Of a DNA stretch of 5,186 nucleotides, positions 5,177 through 5,186 are shown one piece after another. The DNA lies in NCBI GenBank assembly GCA_947167555.1, contig CAMVIO010000160.1, positions 1 to 5,186 on the forward strand. The letters are read 5' to 3'. The notes under the pieces were generated by a model, which saw only the letters and a list, made by a program, of their open reading frames with translations, had not been told where the DNA came from and did not search any database. The translations under genes were made by a program, and so were the position numbers. This DNA is from an uncultured Selenomonadales bacterium (GTDB lineage: Bacteria > Bacillota > Negativicutes > Selenomonadales > Selenomonadaceae). Position 1 is the first letter of the stretch. The number at the start of each line of letters is the position of its first letter.

Positions 5177-5186
5177 ATAATGCCGA

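Overview
The window is a compact run of five rightward genes, all for proteins of the cell envelope. The genes have strong GGAGG-type ribosome binding sites, type I or lipoprotein signal peptides, and very short gaps (18 to 20 nt, with one gap of 123 nt). I see no outer-membrane-type protein and no RNA gene. The style (double-glycine zinc-ribbon membrane protein, RsiV-like domain, Shine-Dalgarno strength, moderate GC with AT-rich inserts) suggests a Firmicutes-type anaerobe, possibly of the Negativicutes (Selenomonas/Megasphaera-like). That placement is inference from protein style, not from a marker gene.

Layout: (1) 19-1503, a large lipoprotein with two membrane segments and two predicted external domains, the second resembling the DUF4163/DUF3298 (RsiV-type) domain. 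(2) 1524-2042 and (3) 2062-2559, a tandem pair of diverged small secreted paralogues, visibly more AT-rich than their neighbours; each carries two copies of a 'GI..G.....V...YGEP'-like motif. 2560-2682 is a gap with a string of three hairpins that looks like a dispersed intergenic repeat. (4) 2683-4188, a membrane protein with three N-terminal zinc ribbons, two of them encoded by a recent 80-bp duplication, then a Pro/Ala-rich linker, one membrane helix and an external coiled-coil plus beta domain. (5) 4207-4947, a secreted protein ending in an acidic Glu-Pro-x-Tyr repeat. A strong intrinsic terminator at 4963-5006 closes the unit.

The last 180 bases hold no gene of normal size. They contain a possible 44-codon ORF (5023-5157) with a good ribosome binding site, an imperfect long hairpin, and a near-consensus sigma-A promoter (TAGACA, 17 bp, extended TATAAT) that fires off the right edge into a gene outside the window.

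How the genes work together: co-orientation, short spacing and the shared terminator fit one transcription unit, or two if the 123-nt hairpin gap holds an unseen promoter. All five products are predicted to be exported or membrane-bound, and no enzyme active site is recognisable. An envelope sensing or surface-maintenance function is therefore the most economical guess, but no function is proven by the sequence.
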